Assembly (NCBI GenBank): GCA_018716485.1
Contig: DVJY01000054.1
Location: forward strand, 27,815 to 91,814
Length of the DNA: 64,000 nt
Direction: 5' to 3'
From: Candidatus Scybalocola faecipullorum
GTDB taxonomy: Bacteria > Bacillota > Clostridia > Lachnospirales > Lachnospiraceae
The position numbers were made by a program, and so were the translations under genes. The notes beneath the pieces were generated by a model. It saw nothing but the letters and a program-made list of their open reading frames with translations. It was not told where the DNA came from and made no database searches. Of the stretch, positions 27,714 through 39,115 are shown in pieces (within the stretch, counting starts at the first letter, position 1; the number at the start of each line of letters is the position of its first letter).

Positions 27714-27758
27714 ACGGCCGCCAAAGGCAGACAGACAATCTGCTTTTGACGGCCGTTT
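27712..27758 (+). terminator. Terminator after the Crp/Fnr gene
   Basis: A long stem (AAACGGCCG with CGGCCGTTT plus an inner imperfect arm, AAAGGCAGA with TCTGCTTTT) begins inside the stop codon. A T-rich stretch follows. Confidence 0.75.
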
Positions 27759-27806
27759 GCTGTATTTTTGGGAAGGCATATTTATCAGCAGTCATAAAGT
27801 GAAAGG

Positions 27807-27835
27807 TAGACCGCGGCAGGTAAAAATGGTATAAT
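27807..27835 (+). promoter_or_regulatory. Promoter of the selenium/molybdenum cofactor operon
   Basis: The extended -10 TGG+TATAAT (27830-27835) has TAGACC (27807-27812) at 17 bases. The leader from 27836 to 27912 contains GC-rich self-complementary stretches (GGCGC GGA GCGCC) and could be structured. Confidence 0.65.
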
Positions 27836-27912
27836 AATTCCAATGGCGCGGAGCGCCGCTTTCTGCCATGTGCACGCGGCATAGTGACCAAAGATGCTGA
27901 CGAGGGGAGGTA

Positions 27913-29166
27913 TTGCTGCTGAAATTTGAAAGAACAGAGCTTATAAAAACAGATGACATCCCGAAGGGCAGTGTGATTTCTGTCGTCGGATGCGGCGGAA
28001 AGACAACCCTGATCGAATATATGGCGGCAGTACTGTCAAAGAAGTTTAAAGTCGGCGTAGCAGCTTCAGCCAAAATGCGTATGCCGCTGCCGGGAACATT
28101 TGATCAATGCTTCATCGGCAGCCAATCAGAGGTTATATTACCTGAGCCGGGGATTTATTATTTTGCGGACACATGTATGAAAACGCCGGAGGGGGACAAG
28201 CTGTGCGGATTTTCAGGCGATTTAAAGAAAAAAGCACTTTTGGCAACGGATATCATGCTGATAGAAGCAGACGGCAGCGCCCACAAGCCGGTGAAAGCGT
28301 GGAAAGAAGATGAGCCGGTAATTATCCAAGAAACGACGATGACCATCGGTGCTGCTGCTTTTGGGCGCATCGGTGAAGCTGCGGACGGGACGACAATTCA
28401 TAGGCTGCCTCTTTTTTTAAGTATTTATCCGGGAGCAGTGTCTAAAACACTGACTCGGGATATGTTTGAATGGATGATAGGATCCAAAGACGGTATGTTC
28501 AAAAACAGCCGGGGCCGGGCAGTTGTGTGGGAAAATCGGGCAGAGATCGCCGCGGTGGTTCTTGCATCAGGTTATGCCAGGCGGATGGGCGCCAATAAAC
28601 TGATGATTCCTGTCATGGGAAAGCCGATGATCGCCCATGTTTTTGAAGCCCTTGCCACCGTAAGCTTTTCCAAAAAGACCGTTGTTACCAATCAGGCGTC
28701 TATTGGGGCGCTGGCAAAAAAATACGGCATCGACACGGTATTCAACCATCACGCCGACGAAGGCCAGAGCCGTTCAGTCGTATTGGGAACAGCGGCCTGC
28801 ATGCGGCAGGAACATGGCGAAGGCGGCAAACACATCGACGGCCTTATGTTTTTTCCGGGCGATATGCCGCTTGTGACGCCGGATCTGATCAGAAAACTGA
28901 TGACAGCCTTTGCTGCTGCCGGCAAAGAAAAAATCATTGTGCCGGTTTATTTGGGATCAGATCAAAAGACTTACCGGAGGGGCAGTCCGGTCATATTTCC
29001 GGCCGCATTTTCAGAAGCATTGATGCAGTTGTCCGGTGACAGCGGCGGACGTCAGATTTTAAAAAAATATCCTGAAAAAGTTTACGAAGTACCTGTCGGT
29101 GACGGCCGTTTAGGTACGGATATAGACAGCAGTGAAGATTTAATAAAATTAAGGAGCAGAACATGA
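27913..29166 (+). CDS. YqeC-MocA fusion: selenium cofactor protein YqeC plus molybdenum cofactor nucleotidyltransferase
   Basis: The 417-residue protein has two domains. Residues 1 to about 195 form a YqeC-type P-loop domain (SVVGCGGKTTLIEYM, then LIEADGSAHKPVK). Residues from about 200 onward form a MobA/MocA-like nucleotidyltransferase (VVLASGYARRMGANKL, FFPGDMPLVTPDLI). MocA-type enzymes add CMP to molybdopterin, giving the cofactor of xanthine dehydrogenase-family enzymes. YqeC is needed for the selenium-containing form by an unknown step. GGGGAGG sits two bases before TTG 27913, so the real start may be a CTG at 27919. It overlaps yqeB by four bases. Confidence 0.87.
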   Translation: MLLKFERTELIKTDDIPKGSVISVVGCGGKTTLIEYMAAVLSKKFKVGVAASAKMRMPLPGTFDQCFIGSQSEVILPEPGIYYFADTCMKTPEGDKLCGFSGDLKKKALLATDIMLIEADGSAHKPVKAWKEDEPVIIQETTMTIGAAAFGRIGEAADGTTIHRLPLFLSIYPGAVSKTLTRDMFEWMIGSKDGMFKNSRGRAVVWENRAEIAAVVLASGYARRMGANKLMIPVMGKPMIAHVFEALATVSFSKKTVVTNQASIGALAKKYGIDTVFNHHADEGQSRSVVLGTAACMRQEHGEGGKHIDGLMFFPGDMPLVTPDLIRKLMTAFAAAGKEKIIVPVYLGSDQKTYRRGSPVIFPAAFSEALMQLSGDSGGRQILKKYPEKVYEVPVGDGRLGTDIDSSEDLIKLRSRT

Positions 29167-29969
29167 AAATTAAGGAAACACGGATTATTGTCCGAGGCGC
29201 AGGCGATCTGGCAACAGGGACGATTTACTGTCTCCATCAGTGCGGGTTTCAAGTTGCCGCATTGGAGATTGAAAATCCGACCGTGATCCGCCGGTATGCC
29301 GCTTTTGCAGAAGCCATGTTTACCGGTGAGACCGAAGTGGAACACGTCATTGCTAAAAAAACGGAAACAAAAGAGCAGATTGAGGCCTGTTGGCGTCAGG
29401 GACAGATTCCTTTGATGGCAGATGCCAAAGGTGTATGGATTGAACGGCTGAAACCGGCTGTTGTTGTTGATGCCATTCTAGCCAAAAAAAATCTGGGCAC
29501 ATCCCGGGCGATGGCGCCTCTTGTGATCGGCCTTGGACCGGGCTTTACAGCGGGCGATGATGTGGATGTTGTCATCGAGACGATGCGCGGACACAGGCTG
29601 GGGCGTATCATTACAGAGGGGACAGCCATAGCAAACACAGGCGTCCCGGGAAATATCGGCGGTTTTACTTCAGAGCGGGTCATTCATGCGCCGGCCTCGG
29701 GAATGATGAGAAATGTATGCCGTATCAGTGATATTGTCAAAAAAGGTGATATTATCGCTTATATTGGCGATACTGCAGTGCCGGCATCCATTGACGGTGT
29801 GCTCAGAGGTCTTTTAAGAGACGGCATGCCTGTGGAAAAAGGATTGAAAATCGCGGATATTGATCCGCGGATCAGTGAACAGTCCAACTGTTTTACAATT
29901 TCCGACAAGGCAAGAACGATTGCCGGCTGCGTGCTTCAGGCGATTTTGATGAAAGGCGGTGTGGAATAA
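29163..29969 (+). CDS. yqeB: Selenium-dependent molybdenum hydroxylase maturation protein YqeB
   Basis: The 268-residue protein belongs to the EF2563/YqeB family. Motifs are IIVRGAGDLATGTIYCLHQCGF at the start, then VVVDAILAKKN and GLGPGFTAGDDVDVVIETMRGH, and NTGVPGNIGGF. The family is found almost only with selenium-dependent molybdenum hydroxylases and is thought to help install selenium at the active site. The mechanism is unproven. A XdhC-like N-terminal Rossmann pattern is visible. It overlaps both neighbours (four bases, one base). Confidence 0.9.
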   Translation: MKIKETRIIVRGAGDLATGTIYCLHQCGFQVAALEIENPTVIRRYAAFAEAMFTGETEVEHVIAKKTETKEQIEACWRQGQIPLMADAKGVWIERLKPAVVVDAILAKKNLGTSRAMAPLVIGLGPGFTAGDDVDVVIETMRGHRLGRIITEGTAIANTGVPGNIGGFTSERVIHAPASGMMRNVCRISDIVKKGDIIAYIGDTAVPASIDGVLRGLLRDGMPVEKGLKIADIDPRISEQSNCFTISDKARTIAGCVLQAILMKGGVE

Positions 29970-30991
29970 TGAAAAAAATTCCGGTAGAACAGGCAGTAGG
30001 GTCAGTACTTTGCCATGATATTACCCAGATCATACCGGGGGAATTTAAAGGTCGGCGGTTTAAAAAGGGACATATAGTAACGGAAGAAGATATTCCGGTG
30101 CTGTTGTCTTTGGGAAAAGATCATTTATATGTGTGGGAAGATGAACCGGGCATGGTCCATGAAAATGATGCAGCTATCTTTTTGAAAGATATTGCTATGG
30201 GTCAGGGGCTGACTTTCGGAGAAATCAAAGAAGGAAAGATCAGCTTTAACGCGGCATTTGACGGTCTGTTGAAGATTAATGTAGGGTTGCTGACAGAATT
30301 GAATATGCTCGGAGAAATCTCATTTGCCACATTGATGAATGACACGCCGGTCAAAAAAGGACAAAATGTGGCGGCAGCAAGAGTTATTCCGCTTGTTATA
30401 CGGCAGGAAAAGCTGGATGAAGCAAAGGCTTTGCTGAATGGTACGAAGATTGTATCTGTATTGCCGCTGAAGCCGAAAAAAGCCGGGATTGTGACCACAG
30501 GCAGCGAGGTCTATTATCACCGGATCGAGGACAAATTCGGGCCTGTGATACGTCAGAAGATGGAGCAGTATGGCTGTGAGGTGATGGGACAGACCTTTGT
30601 GCCTGATGATAAAGCACAGATCAAAGCGGCTATACAGGCGTGGCTTGATGCCGGCGCAGAAATGATTTTCTGTACCGGAGGTATGAGTGTGGATCCTGAT
30701 GATATGACACCGGCCGCAATTAAAGAAATCGGCTGCCGGATTGTTACTTACGGGACGCCGGTGCTGCCGGGAGCTATGTTTTTGATGGCTTACAGCGGAG
30801 ATATTCCGGTGATGGGACTGCCGGGCTGTGTCATGCATGCAAAAACGACCGTATTTGATATTGTGCTGCCTAAAATTCTGGCGGGTGAGACGATTACGTT
30901 AAGAGATACTGCAGTGCTCGGTCACGGCGGCCTTTGCATGCAGTGCGACCCGTGCCGTTATCCGGTATGTCATTTTGGAAAGGGAGATTAA
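29969..30991 (+). CDS. MoeA/MogA-like molybdopterin-binding protein
   Basis: The 340-residue protein ends in a MoCF-type domain: GIVTTGSEVY at about 172-181, FVPDDKAQIKAAI, then FCTGGMSVDPDDMTPAAI. The N-terminal part (EQAVGSVLCHDITQI, then GRRFKKGHIVTEEDI) resembles the MoeA entry segment but is shorter than full MoeA. A cysteine-rich tail (CMQCDPCRYPVC) is added at the C-terminus and may bind metal or sulfur/selenium. It is probably a molybdenum-insertion factor dedicated to the adjacent hydroxylase, with the tail as an unusual feature. Confidence 0.85.
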   Translation: MKKIPVEQAVGSVLCHDITQIIPGEFKGRRFKKGHIVTEEDIPVLLSLGKDHLYVWEDEPGMVHENDAAIFLKDIAMGQGLTFGEIKEGKISFNAAFDGLLKINVGLLTELNMLGEISFATLMNDTPVKKGQNVAAARVIPLVIRQEKLDEAKALLNGTKIVSVLPLKPKKAGIVTTGSEVYYHRIEDKFGPVIRQKMEQYGCEVMGQTFVPDDKAQIKAAIQAWLDAGAEMIFCTGGMSVDPDDMTPAAIKEIGCRIVTYGTPVLPGAMFLMAYSGDIPVMGLPGCVMHAKTTVFDIVLPKILAGETITLRDTAVLGHGGLCMQCDPCRYPVCHFGKGD

Positions 30992-30995
30992 TGGA

Positions 30996-32030
30996 ATGAA
31001 GGAGAAAATCAGACTGACAAGTCTGTGCCAGACCGGCGGCTGCGGGGCAAAAATACCGGCAGGACGCTTGGAAGAAATCGTCAGAGAACTGCCGGTGCTT
31101 CACGATGACAGGCTTCTTGTCGGCTTTGATTATGCGGATGATGCCGGAGTATATAAAGTCAATGATGAACTCGCCATCATTCAGACGCTGGATTTTTTTC
31201 CGCCGGTAGTTGATGATCCGTATATGTTCGGACAGATTGCGGCGGCCAATGCCCTGAGCGATGTCTATGCCATGGGCGGTACTGTGAAAACGGCGATGAA
31301 TATTGTGGCATTTCCGGACAGTCTTGATGCCGGGATCCTTGGCGATATTTTAAAAGGCGGCGCCCAAAAAGTGATGGAAGCCGGAGGCATTTTGTGCGGC
31401 GGCCATTCTATCCGGGATAATGAACCAAAATACGGGCTTTCGGTGACGGGTTTTGTCCATCCGGATAAGATTTTGGCAAATTCGGGAGCAAAAGCCGGAG
31501 ATCTGCTGATCTTCACAAAAAAGCTGGGTGTGGGCATCGTTATGGCGGCAAAAAATATGGACATGGACAGTGAAGGCGCTTTTGATGAGGCAGCTGCGTC
31601 CATGGCACTGCTCAACCGCTACGCCTGTGAAGCAATGTCGGCATTTGATGTGCATGCATGTACGGATGTGACCGGATTCGGTTTTATGGGCCATTTGTAT
31701 GAAATGATGAAAGCTTCGGGGACGAGCGCATTGATTTATAAAGATCAGGTGCCGGTCATCGGCGCGGCGGTTGATTATGCAGATCAGTTTATGATCACTT
31801 GTGCCGGACAGCGCAACCGCAGACACACAGAAGCAGCAGCAGAACTCATCGATGTGGCTTTCGGCCTTCAGGAAGTGTTGTTTGATCCGCAGACGAGCGG
31901 CGGCCTGCTCATTTCCTGTGAAGCTTCTCAGGCGTCGCAGCTGCTTGAAAAGCTGAAAGAAAAAAATCCGGCGGCAGCAATCGTCGGGCAGGTTACAGAA
32001 CAAACAGAAAAATCAATGACAGTTTTTTGA
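30996..32030 (+). CDS. selD: Selenide, water dikinase (selenophosphate synthetase)
   Basis: The 344-residue enzyme makes selenophosphate from selenide and ATP. The active-site loop reads TGGCGAKI: the catalytic Cys and Lys are present, and there is no in-frame UGA, so it is a Cys form. The second Cys common in GCGCK is Ala here. The DYADDAGVYK and DVYAMGG ATP-binding motifs follow. AGGGAG fits ATG 30996, although the frame is open from 30975. With yqeB and yedF alongside and no selA, selB or selC in the window, it may feed a selenium cofactor rather than selenocysteine. Confidence 0.95.
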   Translation: MKEKIRLTSLCQTGGCGAKIPAGRLEEIVRELPVLHDDRLLVGFDYADDAGVYKVNDELAIIQTLDFFPPVVDDPYMFGQIAAANALSDVYAMGGTVKTAMNIVAFPDSLDAGILGDILKGGAQKVMEAGGILCGGHSIRDNEPKYGLSVTGFVHPDKILANSGAKAGDLLIFTKKLGVGIVMAAKNMDMDSEGAFDEAAASMALLNRYACEAMSAFDVHACTDVTGFGFMGHLYEMMKASGTSALIYKDQVPVIGAAVDYADQFMITCAGQRNRRHTEAAAELIDVAFGLQEVLFDPQTSGGLLISCEASQASQLLEKLKEKNPAAAIVGQVTEQTEKSMTVF

Positions 32031-32044
32031 CAGGGAGGAAGCGT

Positions 32045-32614
32045 ATGTTTTATGTAGATGCGAAAGGGCTTGTATGCCCGAGACCGGTGATTATGGCAAA
32101 GAAAGCGCTTGAGTCCAATGACGAAATCTGCATTCTTGTGGATAATGAGACATCAGCTCAGAATCTGGAAAAAATGGCTTCAGTGATGGCGTTGGCTTAT
32201 GAGTGTCAGACAAAAGACGGCATTTATGAAATTACGCTGAAAAAAACAGGAGAAATCCACGCACAGGCAGAAGACGATAACGATTATATTGTCGTTGTCA
32301 GCTCAAAATTCGCAGGACAGGGTGATGATACACTGGGAGAAGCGCTGATGAAAAGTTTTATATATACATTGACTGAGGCGGAAAAACTGCCGGCGACGAT
32401 GATTTTTTATAACGGCGGCGTCTGGCTGACAACCGAAGGTTCGCCGGTGATCGAAGATATTAAGAAGCTTGAAAGCGCCGGCGTGGAAATATTATCATGC
32501 GGTACATGCCTGAATTTTTACGGACTGACGGAAAAACTTCTTGCAGGCGGCGTGACGAATATGTATGTCATCGCAGAAAAACAGATGAAAGCCAAAAGAA
32601 TCGTGCGCCCGTAA
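32045..32614 (+). CDS. yedF: YedF-like selenium metabolism protein (TusA + DsrE domains)
   Basis: The 189-residue protein joins an N-terminal TusA/SirA-type domain (DAKGLVCPRPVIMAKKAL, with the CPxP motif) to a C-terminal DsrE-like domain (about 85-189). The latter contains FYNGGVWLTTEGS and ILSCGTCLNFYGL. Its cysteines suggest persulfide or perselenide transfer. The fusion is the hallmark of the YedF selenium-metabolism family, which is linked to SelD. AGGGAGG supports ATG 32045. It probably supplies activated selenium to SelD or the molybdenum site. Confidence 0.9.
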   Translation: MFYVDAKGLVCPRPVIMAKKALESNDEICILVDNETSAQNLEKMASVMALAYECQTKDGIYEITLKKTGEIHAQAEDDNDYIVVVSSKFAGQGDDTLGEALMKSFIYTLTEAEKLPATMIFYNGGVWLTTEGSPVIEDIKKLESAGVEILSCGTCLNFYGLTEKLLAGGVTNMYVIAEKQMKAKRIVRP

Positions 32615-32647
32615 CCGGCATTGCCAAAAGGCAGAGGGAGAAATGTT

Positions 32648-33724
32648 ATGAAAGCCAGAATATGTCCTTATTGCGACAGTATTATGAGTCGAAAACACAG
32701 ATGTGATGCATGCGGCTCTTTTGTATGGAATGCGGCAGAAATGGAAATTACATATAAAACCGATGATACAGTGAACTATAAAATCGGAGAGTTATTTCAG
32801 CCGTCGCCGGACAGTCAAAAGAAACAGTCCAAAAAGACGCAGTCTCCAAAGCCGCATCCGTATGCGGGGACAGATGCCGCAAAGGCAAAGAACAAGAAAA
32901 ATGCGCAGACAAATAATTATCGTACACAGACGCCCGCGTCTTCGCCATATCAGAAAAGAAATGAGACTCAAAAGAAAAAGTCAAAAGCAGGAATTTATAT
33001 ATTTATTATCATTATCATACTATTTTTCTTAATGCGTTTTATGCAAAATCATGATGTGAGCGATTTTATTGATTCGGTAACAGAAATCTTTGAAGGCAGT
33101 TCATCGTCGGAAACAGACTCATGGAGCTCCGATGCAGCTGATACGATATCCGAATATGATATGTATAATTTTGAAGTAACCAATGCCGAGGAAAATTATG
33201 AAAATGGTATTTGGGATTATAAAGAAGGCAGAGAACTGACTCAGGCCGAAGTTATTGAGGGCGGCAAAGAATGCTCACAGATGGCGCATATGGATCTTTT
33301 GGCGGACGATGCCGCTGCTGCGATGGAACAATTTTATGAACAAAAAGGCATCGAATATGATGTTATTGAAGATGAACCGTTTAATGCCGTATATCATTCG
33401 GGCGACAGGGAATATACAAGTTTTATGATGACAGTGACGGTTGGTGTTAAAGACAGTTATGATGAATATTTTTACATCGATGCCGACAGCTATTCAGAGC
33501 GAGTGCATGCCCTTTGGGGATATACAGAAGATGAAGCGGCGGCGGAGCAGATGCTTGCGGTGATGTATGAGACAGCATCGGGAGAGAAGCTGACGGACTC
33601 TCAGATTTCTCTGTGTATGGACTTCGGGGAAGAGGATTATAAATTTACCGAAATCGGTAATCTGGAAATTTATACGACCTTCTCAGACGGCGCGTATTAT
33701 TCCATGTCTGTCAGACCGCTGTAG
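32648..33724 (+). CDS. Membrane-anchored zinc-ribbon protein of unknown function
   Basis: The 358-residue protein starts with a zinc ribbon (CPYC at 6-9, CDAC at about 19-22). A Lys/Gln/Thr-rich disordered linker and one transmembrane helix (about 115-135, rich in Ile and Phe) follow, then a roughly 220-residue acidic external domain. I know no family for the external part. GAGGGAG supports ATG 32648. The architecture resembles zinc-ribbon membrane proteins common in Clostridia. It follows yedF by 33 bases but need not be part of selenium metabolism. Confidence 0.7.
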   Translation: MKARICPYCDSIMSRKHRCDACGSFVWNAAEMEITYKTDDTVNYKIGELFQPSPDSQKKQSKKTQSPKPHPYAGTDAAKAKNKKNAQTNNYRTQTPASSPYQKRNETQKKKSKAGIYIFIIIIILFFLMRFMQNHDVSDFIDSVTEIFEGSSSSETDSWSSDAADTISEYDMYNFEVTNAEENYENGIWDYKEGRELTQAEVIEGGKECSQMAHMDLLADDAAAAMEQFYEQKGIEYDVIEDEPFNAVYHSGDREYTSFMMTVTVGVKDSYDEYFYIDADSYSERVHALWGYTEDEAAAEQMLAVMYETASGEKLTDSQISLCMDFGEEDYKFTEIGNLEIYTTFSDGAYYSMSVRPL

Positions 33725-33807
33725 TCAATAAAATATGCAGGACAGTTTATGTACAGAAGCCCGGGGCTTTGTATTCAATAATAAACAATCCTCACATTGA
33801 TATTTTC

Positions 33808-37424
<3,617 letters not shown>

Positions 37425-37465
37425 TTATTGAGAAATAATTATCGAGTTTAAACGATTTTAATGAG

Positions 37466-37512
37466 AGGCTGTTGCTTCGAAGAAATTTTCTTTGAGGCAG
37501 CAGCCTTTTTAA
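37466..37512 (+). terminator. Rho-independent terminator after nifJ
   Basis: AGGCTGTTGC pairs with GCAGCAGCCT (one wobble), with an inner TTCGAAGAAA/TTTCTTTGAG extension, followed by TTTTTAATT. Confidence 0.85.
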
Positions 37513-37563
37513 TTAAAAGATTTTTGAAAAACATAAATAAATGACGAATAAAATAAGAAATGA

Positions 37564-37592
37564 TTGCAATGCCGTCCTATATCTGCTATAAT
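37564..37592 (+). promoter_or_regulatory. Promoter of the isomerase-like gene
   Basis: TTGCAA (37564-37569) and TATAAT (37587-37592) lie 17 bases apart, with a TGn extension. The -10 is the first half of a large palindrome. Confidence 0.75.
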
Positions 37593-37619
37593 TTAATTAA
37601 GAATTTTAATTAAATTATA
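37587..37619. promoter_or_regulatory. 33-bp palindrome overlapping the -10: probable operator
   Basis: TATAATTTAATTAA at 37587-37600 is repeated in perfect inversion at 37606-37619 around GAATT. It covers the -10 and the expected start site, a classic repressor position. Being AT-only, the arms also suit a hairpin, but with no T run it is not a terminator. Confidence 0.65.
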
Positions 37620-37634
37620 ACGGGAGGGTTTTTT

Positions 37635-38975
37635 ATGTCAAAGTTTCAGGTAGCTTATATTCCAGTCGGAGTGCCAACGTTTCACTTGGAAAGTGCACAG
37701 ATTCAATTTGAAAAATCAATAGAGCTTATTCAGTCGCTGACTCCGGATGGGGTGTATCCGGATAAAATGCTGCTGAGTATTGAAGCGTTGGATGCTTTTC
37801 TTGATACGATTAATCCGGATTTGATTATTTTGCAGAATATTACTTTTGCCAATGCGGCATATCCGAGCGAAGTGCTGAAGCGTTTTTCCTGCCCGGTGCT
37901 TTTGTGGACGCTGAGAGAGCCGGTGATCGACGGCGGAAGACTGCGGTTAAATTCACTGACAGGCGCTTATTCGGCAGGTAATGCGCTGGCAGTATTTCGT
38001 GACGGCAATTTTGAATACATTTTCGGAGCGCCGGATGAAGAGAAAGTCATTGCAAAAGTGAAAGCATCTATTGGTGCAGCCGGTCTGAAAAAGGCGCTTT
38101 CCGGGCTTCATATGGCGGCTGTCGGCCATACGCCGCAGGGCTTTGGATTCGGACGGGCATTAGATACAGATATGCTTAAATATTTCGGTATTACGCTGGA
38201 TTCAATCGAAGCGAGAGAACTTATTGATAAAGCCAAAGGATATACCGACGAAGAATGCGCGCCGTATCTTGAAGAAGCAAAGAAGAGTATGGTCGGATTA
38301 GAAGCAATGCCGGAGAAAAATGTGGTGGATTTTGCACGGCTGTATAAAGCATATAAAGACTATGTAACGGAAAATCATATCGGAGCCCTGTCATCGCGCT
38401 GCTGGCCGGATTTCTTTACAGCATTTGGCACACCGGTATGTGCAGTACTGGCAATGCTGAATGATATGGGCGTTGTTGCCAGCTGTGAATCTGATGTGTA
38501 CGGCGCGGTATCCATGTACATGGGAAGCTGGCTGACAGGACAGCCGGTATTCTTCGGTGATCCGGTATCCATGGATGAAAAAGAAAATACAATTACTTTC
38601 TGGCACTGCGGTACAGCGGCATGTTCGCTGGCTCACCCATCGAAGGGCGCGCAGGTTGGCGTACACTGCAACCGTAAAATCGGCCCGACAATGGAATTTG
38701 GCTGCAAGCCGTGCGATCAGGTGACAATTTTCCGTGTCGGAAGAAAAGCGGACGGATCTTTCAGATTCTTTATCTCATCAGGAAAAGCACTGGATAAGCC
38801 GAAACAATTCCTTGGCACGTCTGTTGTGGTGGAAACAGATCATTGTGCAGAAGATATCGTATACAAGAGTGTTCAGGATGGCTGGGAACCGCACTTTGTA
38901 GTTATTTACGGCGATGTTGCTTCAGAACTTGAAATTGTCGGCCATATGCTCGGAATGGAAGTATGCAAATATTAA
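37635..38975 (+). CDS. L-fucose/L-arabinose isomerase-family protein
   Basis: The 446-residue protein fits the FucI/AraA superfamily. An N-terminal Rossmann-like domain (YIPVGVPTFH, then DLIILQNITFANAAYP) leads to a central domain with RCWPDFFTAFGTPVCAVLA and CESDVYGAVSMY. The C-terminal part has HCGTAACSLAH. The Glu/Asp/His residues that bind the metal in true isomerases are plausibly the CESD and WHCG positions. It may isomerise a deoxy- or pentose sugar, but family members act on varied substrates. It has its own regulated promoter, and a similar protein is encoded 1 kb downstream. Confidence 0.8.
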   Translation: MSKFQVAYIPVGVPTFHLESAQIQFEKSIELIQSLTPDGVYPDKMLLSIEALDAFLDTINPDLIILQNITFANAAYPSEVLKRFSCPVLLWTLREPVIDGGRLRLNSLTGAYSAGNALAVFRDGNFEYIFGAPDEEKVIAKVKASIGAAGLKKALSGLHMAAVGHTPQGFGFGRALDTDMLKYFGITLDSIEARELIDKAKGYTDEECAPYLEEAKKSMVGLEAMPEKNVVDFARLYKAYKDYVTENHIGALSSRCWPDFFTAFGTPVCAVLAMLNDMGVVASCESDVYGAVSMYMGSWLTGQPVFFGDPVSMDEKENTITFWHCGTAACSLAHPSKGAQVGVHCNRKIGPTMEFGCKPCDQVTIFRVGRKADGSFRFFISSGKALDKPKQFLGTSVVVETDHCAEDIVYKSVQDGWEPHFVVIYGDVASELEIVGHMLGMEVCKY

Positions 38976-39068
38976 TGGGCGGATACGCCGGTGTGAATTC
39001 CCCTTTTAGTCTTACAATACGCCCGGCCATCTGCCGGCGTTACGGTCCCCAATATGGCGGGGCGATTT
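38976..39068 (+). other. GC-rich, hairpin-prone intergenic stretch
   Basis: Three short complementary pairs (GGCG/CGCC near 38981, CGCCCGGC/GCCGGCG near 39023-39041, CCCC/GGGG near 39048-39063) precede a strong terminator. It could be a 3' UTR structure or a terminator-controlled leader for the AraC gene. I match it to no known riboswitch. Confidence 0.4.
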
Positions 39069-39098
39069 GGGAAGTCTGCGTGCAGACTTCCCTTTTTT
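39069..39098 (+). terminator. Strong terminator before the AraC-type regulator gene
   Basis: An 11-bp perfect stem (GGGAAGTCTGC and its complement) with a minimal GT loop is followed by TTTTTT. Confidence 0.88.
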
Positions 39099-39115
39099 AA
39101 AAAGGAAGATTGACT

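Noticed and set aside
30996..31060. Selenocysteine codon in the SelD active-site loop
   Set aside because: The loop reads TGGCGAKI with an ordinary Cys codon. There is no in-frame UGA.
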